NCBI GenBank assembly: GCA_023412215.1
Contig: JAEYNX010000003.1
Coordinates: 124,001-188,000 of the forward strand
Length of the DNA stretch: 64,000 nt
DNA from: Bacillota bacterium
Lineage (GTDB): Bacteria > Bacillota > Clostridia > Oscillospirales > Ruminococcaceae
Direction: 5' to 3'
Below the pieces are notes generated by a model that was not told where the DNA came from, ran no database searches, and was given only the letters and a program-made list of their open reading frames with translations. Of the stretch, positions 16,818 to 25,198 are shown piece by piece. Position 1 is the first letter of the stretch, and each line of letters begins with the position of its first letter. Position numbers and translations under genes: made by a program.

Positions 16818-17015
16818 GGGTTTACCTCGCATTCAACCGTATTTTTTGTATTATGTCAACTACATCCAATTCCTAGTGGTTACGTATATTTTAACATGGC
16901 ATTCTGCATAATTCAATTTAATAATTATTCTTATTTAGCCAACCATTGCCTGAAAGATGCCCAATACCGTATTGTGGTAATAAGCTGCCTTGTGTATGTC
17001 AGGTGTAAATATCTG

Positions 17016-17044
17016 TTGCAAGAGGTGAATCTTGCTGGTATAAT
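17016..17044 (+). promoter_or_regulatory. Promoter of the MATE transporter
   Basis: TTGCAA (17016-17021), 17 nt, TATAAT (17039-17044). The 200 bp between the TlpA gene and this promoter show nothing else. Confidence 0.72.
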
Positions 17045-17050
17045 ATACGT

Positions 17051-17273
17051 ATATTCGCCCTCCCCATCATCATACGGAGCGGGCCGGATAGAAGCAGGGT
17101 AGACAGGGTAGCCCCTTTCCCCTCATCATTTTGCCGCGCGTATTGCCGTGCGGATAATGATTGTTGCGGAGAGGGGCTGTCGCTATCTTTGGGCATCGTG
17201 TGCAAGGCTGCGGACCGTTTTCACGCAGGCGATGACAAGGCATAGCCTGTACCCTAGTTTGGAGGTTTTATCG
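17051..17273 (+). ncRNA. Structured 5' leader of the MATE gene (riboswitch candidate)
   Basis: A leader of about 220 nt between promoter and start. Nested stems: GATAG 17087-17091 with CTATC 17183-17187; GACA 17102-17105 with TGTC 17178-17181; GCCCCT 17111-17116 with AGGGGC 17172-17177; ATCATT 17125-17130 with AATGAT 17156-17161; CCGC 17134-17137 with GCGG 17150-17153. A one-sided GGGTA-type bulge sits between the second and third stems. I do not recognise a known riboswitch consensus (guanidine-I, yybP-ykoY, SAM, TPP and ZTP motifs are absent). No terminator hairpin is obvious, so control could be at translation. Confidence 0.45.
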
Positions 17274-18623
17274 TTGAATTTAGTAAAGGATAAGGGTTTT
17301 TATAAAAACATTATCGCAATCGCCATCCCCGTGGCCCTGCAAAACCTGATCGGTTTCGGCGTGAATATGACCGATACCGTTATGATCGGTGCGCTCGGGC
17401 AGAACCAGCTTTCGGCGGTCTCGCTGGCAAATCAGGTGTTCTTTATCTTTAACATCCTCACCTTCGGTATCGCGAGCGGCGCATCGGTGCTTACGGCGCA
17501 GTATTGGGGTAAGGGAGATATAGGGGCCATCCGCAGGGTTTTTGCCATCGCGCTTGATATCGCCACGATCTTCTCACTGGCTTTTTCGGCAGTCGCGATC
17601 TTTTTCCCGCAGCAGGTGATGCAGTTGTTCTCCACAGAGGCGCCGGTTATTGCAGAGGGTGTGAAGTACCTTCAGATTATGGGGTTTGCCTACTTCTTCT
17701 TCGGCATTACCAACACCTATCTGAGCATTATCAGAAGCGTTGAACAGGTGCATATCTCCCTGCTTGTATTCGGTACGTCCTTTGTAATCAATGTAATTGT
17801 CAACTATGTGCTGATATTCGGCAAGTTCGGCATGCCAGCCCTGGGGGTACGGGGCGCCGCCATAGGCACCCTGGTAGCACGCGTTACCGAGTTTATTATG
17901 ATCACCGTGTACATTGTTTTTTACGAGAAGAAGGTCCGCTTCTCGTTTAAGGATATGCTAAAACTCGACAAAACGCTGTTCGGGGATTTTATTCGCTATG
18001 GGGTCCCCGTGGTGTTTAACGAGCTTTTCTGGTCGGTGGGTATGTCGCTGCAGTCGGTTATCATCGGGCGGATCGGCTCCGATTTTGTTGCGGCCAACAG
18101 CATTGTCGGGGTGTTCCAGCAGCTCACCACCATCGTCATCTTCGGTATCGCAAACGCCGCGGCGGTCGTGGTAGGTAAGGCGGTAGGCTCAGGCAAAAAC
18201 GAATATGTACGGCAGTGCGCCAACACGCTGCTTTTGCTCAGCGCAGGGGTAGGCGTGGTAGGGACGGCGGTGATGCTTGCGCTGCGAGGCATTGCCGTAA
18301 GCTTTTACAACGTGCCCGACGCCACCAAGGAGATGGCGCAGGTCATCATGATCGTGGCGGCGCTGAACGTGTTCTTCGTATCGCTCAACGCCATCAATCT
18401 CATCGGCACCCTGCGCGGCGCGGGGGATACCAAGTTTGTGTTTGTGGCCGACACCATCATGATCTGGGTACTTTCGGCTCCGCTTGGTATGCTTGCCGGC
18501 TGGGTACTCAAGCTGCCGGTTTGGGTGGTATTCCTTTGCCTGAGAATCGATGAGCCATTAAAGGCCATTATTACTATATCAAGGATAAAAGGTACAAAAT
18601 GGGTAAGAAATGTGACAAGGTAA
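17274..18623 (+). CDS. MATE family multidrug/cation antiporter
   Basis: 449 residues, the usual MATE length, with about twelve membrane segments in two repeats. Seen: IPVALQNLIGFGVNMTDTVM, GALGQNQLSAVSLANQ, YWGKGD, and FQQLTTIVIFGIANAAAV in the second half. It exports drugs or toxic metabolites by Na+ or H+ exchange; substrate unknown. The TTG at 17274 is chosen because GGAGG lies 8 nt upstream; the frame extends upstream but into the structured leader. It is a single-gene unit. Confidence 0.9.
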   Translation: MNLVKDKGFYKNIIAIAIPVALQNLIGFGVNMTDTVMIGALGQNQLSAVSLANQVFFIFNILTFGIASGASVLTAQYWGKGDIGAIRRVFAIALDIATIFSLAFSAVAIFFPQQVMQLFSTEAPVIAEGVKYLQIMGFAYFFFGITNTYLSIIRSVEQVHISLLVFGTSFVINVIVNYVLIFGKFGMPALGVRGAAIGTLVARVTEFIMITVYIVFYEKKVRFSFKDMLKLDKTLFGDFIRYGVPVVFNELFWSVGMSLQSVIIGRIGSDFVAANSIVGVFQQLTTIVIFGIANAAAVVVGKAVGSGKNEYVRQCANTLLLLSAGVGVVGTAVMLALRGIAVSFYNVPDATKEMAQVIMIVAALNVFFVSLNAINLIGTLRGAGDTKFVFVADTIMIWVLSAPLGMLAGWVLKLPVWVVFLCLRIDEPLKAIITISRIKGTKWVRNVTR

Positions 18624-18653
18624 ATAAAAATTTAAATAAATTTCGAAAATCTA

Positions 18654-18682
18654 TTGACACTTTGCCGGATTACAAGTAAAAT
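18654..18682 (+). promoter_or_regulatory. Promoter of the SigH-like gene
   Basis: TTGACA (18654-18659), 17 nt, TAAAAT (18677-18682). Confidence 0.8.
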
Positions 18683-18718
18683 AGCAGTAGGTTGCGGTAT
18701 CTGTTGAGGTGAAATGCA

Positions 18719-19345
18719 ATGCCGAAACATCTCAGGGGCGTAATAGCCGGTTCAATGAATGCAGTGAATACTGCCGATGAGGTGTTGGTTGCCAAAGCGC
18801 GCAACGGCTGTGACGACAGCTTAGCCGTTTTGATTGCACGTTACCTTCCGCTTATCAGCGCCAAGGCGCGGGGCTATGAATATTCCTTTTTAGAAAAGGA
18901 TGACCTCGTGCAAGAGGGTATGATTGCGCTGCTGAAAGCAATTCGTTCCTTTGTGGAAGAGAAAGGAACATCGTTTAATACCTTTGCCGTAATCTGTATA
19001 GACAATAGCATTAAATCGGCTGTAAGATCTGCTGGACGTTTAAAACACATGCCTCTCAACAACTATGTTCCACTTTACAGCGACGACATAGGCGGTCAGT
19101 TTTACGACCAACTCTCGGCAAGCTCGGCAGGTTCGCCTGAAGCCCTCGTTATTAAAAAGGAAGAATATGCGCTACTTAAACGGAAAATTGCCACTCTTCT
19201 TTCTGGTTTCGAGAGGGAGATATTGACGCTTTATTTGAACGGTTGCACATATGAAGAGATGGCTGCGAAGCTTTCCGTCACCGTTAAATCGGTGGATAAC
19301 GCTTTGCAGCGTGTAAGGAGAAAGTTTGGTTTGGTAATGCTTTAA
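18719..19345 (+). CDS. Sigma-70 family factor, SigH-like
   Basis: 208 residues. Region 2 is seen as LISAKARGYEYSFLEKDDLVQEGMI and IRSFVEEKGTSFNTFAVICI; the rest resembles SigH: LKHMPLNNYVPLYSDD, then region 4, LLSGFEREILTLYLNGCTYE and VKSVDNALQRVRRKFG. Bacillus and clostridial SigH guides entry into sporulation and competence. The region 2.1 stretch differs from typical SigH (no YFLIGAD box), so it may be a paralogue; the usual SigH neighbours (nusG, rlmB) are absent. It has its own near-consensus promoter. Confidence 0.78.
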   Translation: MPKHLRGVIAGSMNAVNTADEVLVAKARNGCDDSLAVLIARYLPLISAKARGYEYSFLEKDDLVQEGMIALLKAIRSFVEEKGTSFNTFAVICIDNSIKSAVRSAGRLKHMPLNNYVPLYSDDIGGQFYDQLSASSAGSPEALVIKKEEYALLKRKIATLLSGFEREILTLYLNGCTYEEMAAKLSVTVKSVDNALQRVRRKFGLVML

Positions 19346-19418
19346 CCCTTTTGCAGCGGCTCATATGTTTCTACCGCTTAAATTTTAGTTGTTAAACCGT
19401 AACAGCGGTTTACAATAT

Positions 19419-19486
19419 GCCCCTAGTAGCTCAAAGGAAGAGCGTTGTTTTTCAAAGGTGTCGGTTCAAATCCGTCCGCGGGCGCA
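19419..19486 (+). pseudogene. Degenerate tRNA remnant
   Basis: The 68-nt segment has a good D arm (GCTC-loop-GAGC), a T loop of classic form (GGTTCAAATCC), and 5' GCCCC facing 3' GGGC. The anticodon side is broken: TTGTT, loop TTTCAAA, then only GGTGT before the T stem, so about six nucleotides of the 3' anticodon stem and variable loop are missing. By position the anticodon would be UCA, but the stem cannot form. No CCA is encoded. Probably a decayed gene. Confidence 0.5.
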
Positions 19487-19516
19487 ATATTTTAATCCAA
19501 AAGCGAGGTAAATTTC

Positions 19517-19795
19517 ATGTTTGAAGACAAGACCCTGATTTGCAAAGAGTGTGGCGCTGAGTTCGTATTCACAGCCGGTGAGCAGGAGTTTTACGCTTCT
19601 AAGGGCTTCGTAAACGAGCCCCAGAGATGCAAAGCCTGCCGCGACAACCGCAAGAACGCATCTAAGCCCGAGAAAGAAATGTTCACGGCTACATGCGCAA
19701 GCTGCGGCAAAGAAGCAAAGGTTCCCTTCAGACCGCGCGAAGACCGTCCTGTTTACTGCAGCGAGTGCTTTGCCAAAATGAAGGAAGAAGGCTAA
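19517..19795 (+). CDS. Small zinc-ribbon protein
   Basis: 92 residues with four CxxC pairs: LICKECG, RCKACRD, TCASCGK and YCSECFA. This double zinc-ribbon type (CxxC-x17-CxxC-like) is frequent in Clostridia and linked loosely to translation or nucleic-acid binding; no function is established. Translation starts at ATG behind GCGAGGTAAA. The strong terminator right after it makes it a monocistronic, probably well-expressed gene. Confidence 0.82.
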   Translation: MFEDKTLICKECGAEFVFTAGEQEFYASKGFVNEPQRCKACRDNRKNASKPEKEMFTATCASCGKEAKVPFRPREDRPVYCSECFAKMKEEG

Positions 19796-19809
19796 TCCAC
19801 AAGAGTAAT

Positions 19810-19846
19810 AAAAGGTGCTTCGGGTTTTACCCGAAGCACCTTTTTG
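19810..19846 (+). terminator. Terminator of the zinc-ribbon gene
   Basis: AAAGGTGCTTCGGG paired with CCCGAAGCACCTTT around TTTTA, then a T run. Strong; usable from both strands. Confidence 0.9.
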
Positions 19847-19880
19847 GGTTATGCGGTTTTTTTGAGTATTGAGGCAGAGT

Positions 19881-20090
19881 TTAACGATGGCCTTCCACAA
19901 GGTCTTCCTTCCTGAAGAGGAGCGAAATGCACCAAATACCGGCCAGTGCTACAAGGGTATAGATAATCCTGCTGAGGATTGCGGTCTGCCCGCCAAAAAT
20001 CCAAGCCACGATGTCAAAACTGAATATACCGATACTTCCCCAGTTCAAGGCACCGATTATCACTAAAATCAAGGATATTCTGTCTAGCAC
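19881..20090 (-). CDS. DUF378 family small membrane protein (YuzA-like)
   Basis: 69 residues, two membrane helices: ILVIIGALNWGSIGIFSFD and ILSRIIYTLVALAGIWCISL. The LNWGxxG and LSRIIY motifs define DUF378. The function is unknown. AAAAGGAG lies upstream of the ATG. It follows spoIIR on the same strand after a 136-nt gap that holds a T-rich stretch but no clear terminator. Confidence 0.85.
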   Translation of the reverse strand: MLDRISLILVIIGALNWGSIGIFSFDIVAWIFGGQTAILSRIIYTLVALAGIWCISLLFRKEDLVEGHR

Positions 20091-20226
20091 GTGTATTCAT
20101 CTCCTTTTTGGGTTATGATATAGCATAGCGCTATGTCTGCAAACCATATGCAGATAAACCTAGTTTTCCGTAAAAAAAGCGGTTTATGCGTAGCCAGCTT
20201 TTTCGGGCGTCAATGCGGCAAGGCGA

Positions 20227-20829
20227 TTATTGATGCTTGCCGCCAATCAGCTCCTCATAAAGCTCAAGCAGCTTAAATTTAATAACATAACTGCCCTTAT
20301 CGGTTACAATGCGCAGCTCGTCGCCGTTTAGTACCTCGGATAGTTCCTCTTCCTCGCAGGCCGCGGGCAGACACATGGGCGGGAACACTACGCACCACCA
20401 GTTTTTGCCCTGTGCCTTGCCAAGGCGGATGCACAGCGCGTCGTAGTTCCCCGCGGGCAGTGTCACCTCGTCGTACTCCCGCGTGTTAAAGTATTTATTC
20501 TCTATCGACGCGTGCGCCGTGTAATCAAAGCCATTTTCGGCAAGCAGGCGGTTCGCGGTGATCTCAATCTGTTCAAGATTTTGCGAAATCGTCTTTTTCG
20601 CGTCCTGCTTATCGGGGTTATTAAAGAGCAGTGCGCCGCATTCATCCAATATCTTGTCCCGAATCATCAGCTTTACGCCTTGGTCGGCGTCCGAGTCGGA
20701 GTTTGCGATTACGTGCAGGCGAAGCACCTTGCCGCTGATATCCTCACAGCGCCGTGCAAAGCCGGTAAAGCTGGTGAACGCTATGGTTAAAACCAGTGCG
20801 ATGAGAACCGAAAGCTCGAGCTTTTTCAT
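20227..20829 (-). CDS. spoIIR: Stage II sporulation protein R
   Basis: 200 residues. Seen: an N-terminal membrane/signal helix (LSVLIALVLTIAFTSFTGFA), then ISGKVLRLHVIANSDSDADQ, the SpoIIR hallmark, and NWWCVVFPPMCLP. SpoIIR is secreted from the forespore and triggers SpoIIGA to process pro-SigE in the mother cell. The ATG at 20829 has AAGGA upstream; an in-frame TTG at 20856 is less likely. It is 87 nt downstream of ispE, an order seen in other Clostridia. Confidence 0.93.
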   Translation of the reverse strand: MKKLELSVLIALVLTIAFTSFTGFARRCEDISGKVLRLHVIANSDSDADQGVKLMIRDKILDECGALLFNNPDKQDAKKTISQNLEQIEITANRLLAENGFDYTAHASIENKYFNTREYDEVTLPAGNYDALCIRLGKAQGKNWWCVVFPPMCLPAACEEEELSEVLNGDELRIVTDKGSYVIKFKLLELYEELIGGKHQ

Positions 20830-20915
20830 ATGTAAAACCGTCCTTTTTACCCTCAAATGTTTCTTGCAAGGGTAATATGGACGGTTTTGTTAGGTTTTAT
20901 TCAATTGCGGTACTT

Positions 20916-21794
20916 TTAGTTATACTCCGTTACCACCGCACCATGCGGGCAGGGCTTTGCGAGAAATACCTCGCCGAATTGCTCGCTGAGTGCCGCGACG
21001 CACCGCTTGGCATCGGCTTTAGTATCGAACAGGCCGAACACCGCGCTGCCGCTGCCGCTCATCAAAGCGCCCAGCGCGCCGCTGTCGAGCATGGTTTGCT
21101 TAATCGCCGCCACCTCGGGCAGGGGGCAAACCTCTTCGAGCACATTGCACAGTTCTTCGCCGATGCTCTGTAATCTGCCGGTGGCCACCGCCGCAACCAT
21201 CATATCGTTATCCGGCCTGCGGGCGGGGATATGCTCATCGTAGAGCGCGTAGGCGTTCTGCGTGCTGACGCCGCCCTGCGGCTTCGCGATGACAAAGTAG
21301 CATTTGGGCAGGGAAGGCAGCGGGTCAAAAATCTCGCCGATGCCCTCGGCTAAAACGGTGCCGCCGACGATAGAGAAGGGTACGTCCGCCCCCAGCGGCA
21401 AGCCGATCTCACAAAGGGTGCGAAGGCTCAGCTCCGTCTCAAACAGGGTATTCAGCCCCACCAGCACGGCCGCCGCGTCGGCGCTGCCGCCCGCAAGCCC
21501 CGCCGCGAGCGGAATGTTCTTTTCAATTACCATCTGCACGCCCGTCGCGGGGAGGCCGGTGTGTTCAAAGAACGCGAGCGCCGCGCGGTAGGCGAGGTTT
21601 GTCTCGTCGCAGGGAAGGTCCTCACGGTCGCATTGCAGCTGGAGGCCGCCTTCGGTTTTGCGCAGCAGCAGGTAGTCGCAGAGCGTTACCGTCTGTAGCA
21701 CCATGCGCAGGATGTGGTAGCTGTCATGCCGTCTGCCGGTAATGTCCAGCGTCAGATTCAGTTTGGCGGGTGCCTCTACGCGACACTCGGTCAT
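20916..21794 (-). CDS. ispE: 4-diphosphocytidyl-2-C-methyl-D-erythritol kinase
   Basis: 292-residue GHMP kinase of the MEP isoprenoid pathway; it phosphorylates CDP-methylerythritol at the 2-OH. Seen: APAKLNLTLDITGRRHDSYH, the ATP loop IPLAAGLAGGSADAAAVL, and MSGSGSAVFGLF near the end. Length is normal. Upstream lies repeat copy C; spoIIR follows on the same strand. Confidence 0.95.
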   Translation of the reverse strand: MTECRVEAPAKLNLTLDITGRRHDSYHILRMVLQTVTLCDYLLLRKTEGGLQLQCDREDLPCDETNLAYRAALAFFEHTGLPATGVQMVIEKNIPLAAGLAGGSADAAAVLVGLNTLFETELSLRTLCEIGLPLGADVPFSIVGGTVLAEGIGEIFDPLPSLPKCYFVIAKPQGGVSTQNAYALYDEHIPARRPDNDMMVAAVATGRLQSIGEELCNVLEEVCPLPEVAAIKQTMLDSGALGALMSGSGSAVFGLFDTKADAKRCVAALSEQFGEVFLAKPCPHGAVVTEYN

Positions 21795-21811
21795 CGATTT
21801 TTGTCACTCCT

Positions 21812-21862
21812 TATACTTCATTTCAATTAGAATTTTAAATATTCTTATTGGAATTAGTATTA
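21812..21862. repeat. Palindromic intergenic repeat, copy C (internally deleted)
   Basis: TATACTTCATTTCAATTAGAA joined to TATTCTTATTGGAATTAGTATTA in about 51 bp. These are the two ends of copies A and B with the ~50-bp interior missing. Located between ispE and the aminotransferase gene. Confidence 0.75.
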
Positions 21863-21900
21863 CAATCGTGTCAAGGCAGCGATGTAAAAAACCGTAGGTG

Positions 21901-23067
21901 CTACAGCGTTTTTAAAAACTGTTCAATGCGCGAAAACGCCTCGATAATATGTTCAACGGAATAGGAATACGAAACGCGGATATACCCCTCGCCGCTTTCG
22001 CCGAAGGCATTGCCGGGCACTACCGCCACGCGCTGGGAATAGAGCAGCTTCTCACAGAACTCCTCTGAGGTAAGCCCGGTGGACTTGATGCAGGGGAAGA
22101 CGTAAAACGCGCCCTCGGGCTCAAAGCAGCTAAGGCCCATCTTGTTAAAGCCGTTCGCGGTCAGGCGGCGGCGCATGTCGTAATCTTCCACCATCATGCG
22201 AATCTCTGCGTCACAGTGCTTTAGCGCCTCGATGGCGGCATACTGGCTGGTGGAGGGCGCGCACATAATGGCAAACTGATGTATCTTCGTCATCTGCGTT
22301 AAAATCGGCTCGGGGCCGCAGGCATAGCCCAACCGCCAGCCTGTCATGGAGTACGACTTGGAGAAGCCGTTCACCACGATGGTGCGCTCCCACATGCCCT
22401 CCAACGAGGCAATCGATACGTGCGAGGCCGAGTAGGTAAGCTCGGAATAGATTTCATCTGAAAGCACCATAATGTCGGTGCCGCGCAGAACCCCGGCAAT
22501 CGCATCGAGGTGTTCGCGCCGCATCACGGCGCCGGTGGGGTTATTGGGGTAGGGCAGTATCAGCAGCTTGGTTTTGGGGGTGATTGCGGCCTTTAATGCC
22601 TCCGGGGTCACACGAAAGTTATCCTCCTGCCTGGTGACAACGGGCACCGGCACACCGCCGCTTAAGGAGACGATGGGGTCGTAGCACACAAAGCTGGGCT
22701 CGGGAATAAGCACCTCGTCGCCGTCGTTTAACAGCGCGCGGATGCACATGTCGATGCCCTCCGAGCCGCCCACGGTAACGAGTATCTCATTTTTGGGGTC
22801 GTAGCTGATCTCAAAACGCCTTTTGAGGTACCCGGCGATCTCTTTGCGAAGCTCTAAAAGCCCCCAATTGGAGGTGTAGCGCGTCTGCCCGTGTTCGAGT
22901 GAGATAATTGCTGCGTCGCGGATCGTCCAGGGCGTTTGAAAATCGGGCTCGCCCACGCCAAGAGAGATGACATTGTCCATCTCGTTGGCAATGTCAAAGA
23001 ATTTACGGATACCCGAGGGTTTCATCTTTACAACTTTCTCGGGCAGTATTTTCGAGTAGTCGATCAC
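21901..23067 (-). CDS. Class I/II pyridoxal-phosphate aminotransferase
   Basis: 388 residues. Seen: ISLGVGEPDFQTPWTIRDAA, YPNNPTGAVM, the PLP-lysine region VVNGFSKSYSMTGWRLGY (K in SKSYSM) and the C-terminal arginine in GYIRVSYS. Substrate is not certain; this subgroup (AraT/PatA-like) acts on aromatic amino acids, aspartate or N-acetyl-diaminopimelate. The GTG start overlaps the Lrp stop as GTGA, so the two genes are coupled. The Lrp regulator probably senses the same amino acid. Confidence 0.88.
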   Translation of the reverse strand: MIDYSKILPEKVVKMKPSGIRKFFDIANEMDNVISLGVGEPDFQTPWTIRDAAIISLEHGQTRYTSNWGLLELRKEIAGYLKRRFEISYDPKNEILVTVGGSEGIDMCIRALLNDGDEVLIPEPSFVCYDPIVSLSGGVPVPVVTRQEDNFRVTPEALKAAITPKTKLLILPYPNNPTGAVMRREHLDAIAGVLRGTDIMVLSDEIYSELTYSASHVSIASLEGMWERTIVVNGFSKSYSMTGWRLGYACGPEPILTQMTKIHQFAIMCAPSTSQYAAIEALKHCDAEIRMMVEDYDMRRRLTANGFNKMGLSCFEPEGAFYVFPCIKSTGLTSEEFCEKLLYSQRVAVVPGNAFGESGEGYIRVSYSYSVEHIIEAFSRIEQFLKTL

Positions 23068-23543
23068 AGCGACACGTTCCCCCTCTCGTCGCGCTCGGCA
23101 TCCGCGAAAACACACCCGCTGTCTTTATAACGGCGCAGCACAAAATGGGTGGTGGTAGAGAGCACCGAGTCCATGGGGGCGAGGCGGTGTGCCACAAACA
23201 GCGCAATGTCCTTAAAGTTCTTGCCCGAAACGAGCACGGCAAGGTCGTACCCGCCCGACATTAAAAATACGCTTTCAACCTCGTCGAACAGCATTACCTT
23301 CTTGGCAATCTCCTCAAAGCCGAGGTCGCGCTTGGGGGTAACGCGCAGTTCAATCAAGGCGGTTACATATTCCCTGCCTGCTCGGTCCCAGTCAATCAGT
23401 GCCTTATATCCACGAATGACGCCGTCCGCCTCGTACTGCGCTATCGCTGCGGCGATGTCCTCCGCTGTTGCGCCAAGCATTACGGCGAGCTGTTCGTTCG
23501 ATAAACGTGCGTTGGTGTCCAAGATTCTCAGTAACTTATCCAT
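23064..23543 (-). CDS. Lrp/AsnC family transcriptional regulator
   Basis: 159 residues. N-terminal HTH LLRILDTNARLSNEQLAVML and a RAM/ACT-type effector domain (YVTALIELRVTPKRDLGFEE, SVFLMSGGYDLAVLVSGK). Lrp-type regulators bind amino acids as multimers. The start at 23543 gives the normal MDKLLRIL end; a GTG at 23555 is also possible. It is the first gene of a two-gene unit with the aminotransferase. Confidence 0.88.
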   Translation of the reverse strand: MDKLLRILDTNARLSNEQLAVMLGATAEDIAAAIAQYEADGVIRGYKALIDWDRAGREYVTALIELRVTPKRDLGFEEIAKKVMLFDEVESVFLMSGGYDLAVLVSGKNFKDIALFVAHRLAPMDSVLSTTTHFVLRRYKDSGCVFADAERDERGNVSL

Positions 23544-23564
23544 GACAAGTGTCACTCCAGTTCC

Positions 23565-23609
23565 TTTTTATTTATAAAAGCACCTAGCGCCTTATAAAGC
23601 GCCGAGTGC
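23565..23609 (-). terminator. Terminator of the HisJ-type gene
   Basis: GCAC-GCGC ... GCGC-GTGC double stem around TTTATAA, followed on the minus strand by TTTTATAAATAAAA. Confidence 0.75.
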
Positions 23610-23649
23610 TCCTATTCTTGCTCGTTCGTGGATATAACGGTTACAATAC

Positions 23650-24471
23650 CTATTTAATGTCGATCAGCATGGGGGTGCGCGAAAGGTAGATGGTAAACTG
23701 GTCAAAGCCCGCTTCTTTTGCAAGAGCCATGCCGCGGTCGATATCCTTGCCCACATCCTCGCTGCGGTGGCCGTCGGAGCCGATGGTGATATAGGTGCCG
23801 CCCAGCTCCTTAAAACGCCGTACATACTCAAGCGGGGGCAACGCGGTATTAAGCCCCTGCCTGAAGCCGGAGGTATTTATCTCAAGCGCCTTGCCGTTTT
23901 TGGCAAGCGTTTTTAATATCTCATCAATCATGCCGCTATATCTCGTCAGGTCTACGGGAATGCCGTGCGCGCCCGTGATATAGCGGATAGGGTAGGTGAG
24001 GTGGGCAAGGCTGTCGAATTCGTTCCAGTTGCAGATAGCCAGTATATTTTTAAAATAGGCGGTGAGGATGGTGTCAATCTCCTTTTCGCCCATATCCGAA
24101 TAGTCGATGTAATAATAGTCGGTTCCGTCCAGCATATTGTGCATCGAGGCCAGAACAAAGTCAAAGTCAAACGCCGCAAGGGTCTCACGTGTTGTTTTAA
24201 GGTCGTAAAGCGGCTGCCCGATTTCAACGCCCGAAGAGACGATTAAGCTGCCCCTGAAAACGGATTTTGCCTTTAAGCATTCGAAATAGGATTGGCGGAC
24301 AGAGATGTTGAACCTCCCGCCCTCAAAGTTGTCCATCTCACAGTGGTCGGTGATCGAGATGCCGCGCAGACCGGTAGCAATGGCGTTCTCGCACATAAAG
24401 GTTACCGATTCGCGGCCGTCCGGAGAGTTATCGGAGTGAGTGTGGCTGTCGTACAGGTTGATATAAGGCAT
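23650..24471 (-). CDS. PHP-domain phosphatase, HisJ family
   Basis: 273 residues. Metal-binding PHP motifs: DSHTHSDNSPDG, SITDHCEMD, and the late GSDGHRSEDVG. The family includes histidinol-phosphate phosphatase HisJ/HisK of Firmicutes, which makes histidinol. No other his gene is nearby, so the assignment to histidine synthesis is inferred from the family. Its own promoter would lie in the 24.48-24.6 kb gap. Confidence 0.8.
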   Translation of the reverse strand: MPYINLYDSHTHSDNSPDGRESVTFMCENAIATGLRGISITDHCEMDNFEGGRFNISVRQSYFECLKAKSVFRGSLIVSSGVEIGQPLYDLKTTRETLAAFDFDFVLASMHNMLDGTDYYYIDYSDMGEKEIDTILTAYFKNILAICNWNEFDSLAHLTYPIRYITGAHGIPVDLTRYSGMIDEILKTLAKNGKALEINTSGFRQGLNTALPPLEYVRRFKELGGTYITIGSDGHRSEDVGKDIDRGMALAKEAGFDQFTIYLSRTPMLIDIK

Positions 24472-24647
24472 GAAACGGGGCTCCTTTCGTCACACAAAAC
24501 AACAAGGCAATGATTTAATTTTACAAGAAAATTTTTACGCTTTGACCAACATGCATAACATCATCATAGCACATTTATCAATTAATTTATAGGTTTTGTG
24601 AAAATTTTGAGAAGCTGTTTTATTCAAAATGAAAATATGCTATTATA
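24472..24647. other. AT-rich gap between divergent HisJ and ACT genes
   Basis: Very AT-rich, non-coding. A TATAAT at 24644-24649 with a weak TATTCA 17 nt upstream may be the promoter of the ACT-UPF0210 unit; it abuts repeat copy G. I see no other structure. Confidence 0.4.
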
Positions 24648-24838
24648 ATATTGATTTCCAATTAAAAAAGCGATAAAATCGCTTTTTTAATGCCGCTGAA
24701 AGCGGCGCGCAAAAACATTTTATGTTTTTGTGCGATCAGTATTGTACGCCTCTCCTGACGGCTTATGCCGCCGTCTGCCGCTTTGCGGCAGACATTAAAA
24801 TGTGGATATAATCCGCATTTAAATTGGAGAATAGTATA
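24648..24838. repeat. Palindromic intergenic repeat, copy G (hairpin array)
   Basis: Ends ATATTGATTTCCAATT and, reversed, TATACTATTCTCCAATTT. Inside are five perfect or near-perfect hairpins: AAAAAAGCGAT/ATCGCTTTTTT, GCCGC/GCGGC, CAAAAACA/TGTTTTTG, GTCTGCCGC/GCGGCAGAC, and AAAATGTGGAT/ATCCGCATTT. 191 bp; it fills the leader of the ACT gene. Confidence 0.7.
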
Positions 24839-24928
24839 AACAGGTATTAATGGCTGATTATGTCAACCCATCGGGATAATATGTTTGGAGATAATATGAA
24901 GCCAAGACAAGTATTGGAGGAAAAGAGC

Positions 24929-25198
24929 ATGCGTGCGGTAATAACGGTAATCGGTAAGGATATGGTCGGTATTCTGGCGAGGATAAGCACCCTTTGCGCG
25001 GAGTATAACGTAAATGTCTCGGATGTGACCCAATCGGTTTTACAGGATATGTTCGCAATGATTATGATGGTCGACATCTCGAAGATGACCATCGGCTTCA
25101 GCGAGTTTTCAGATAAACTGGGTGAACAAGGCAAGTCGCTGGGCTTAAGCGTGCATTGTATGCACGAGGATATCTTTAATTCCATGCACCGCATCTAA
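24929..25198 (+). CDS. ACT-domain protein, UPF0237 type
   Basis: 89 residues, one ACT domain: MRAVITVIGKDMVGILARIS, then AEYNVNVSDVTQSV. The start has GGAGG 8 nt upstream; earlier in-frame ATG codons lack a ribosome site. UPF0237 genes are nearly always next to UPF0210, as here, and the pair is thought to form a regulated unit, with the ACT domain possibly binding an amino acid or related ligand. Function not established. The stop codon is overlapped by repeat copy H. Confidence 0.88.
   Translation: MRAVITVIGKDMVGILARISTLCAEYNVNVSDVTQSVLQDMFAMIMMVDISKMTIGFSEFSDKLGEQGKSLGLSVHCMHEDIFNSMHRI

Noticed and set aside
24648..24838. CRISPR-like array
   Set aside because: The hairpins in this segment differ from each other in sequence and there are no regular direct repeats with spacers.
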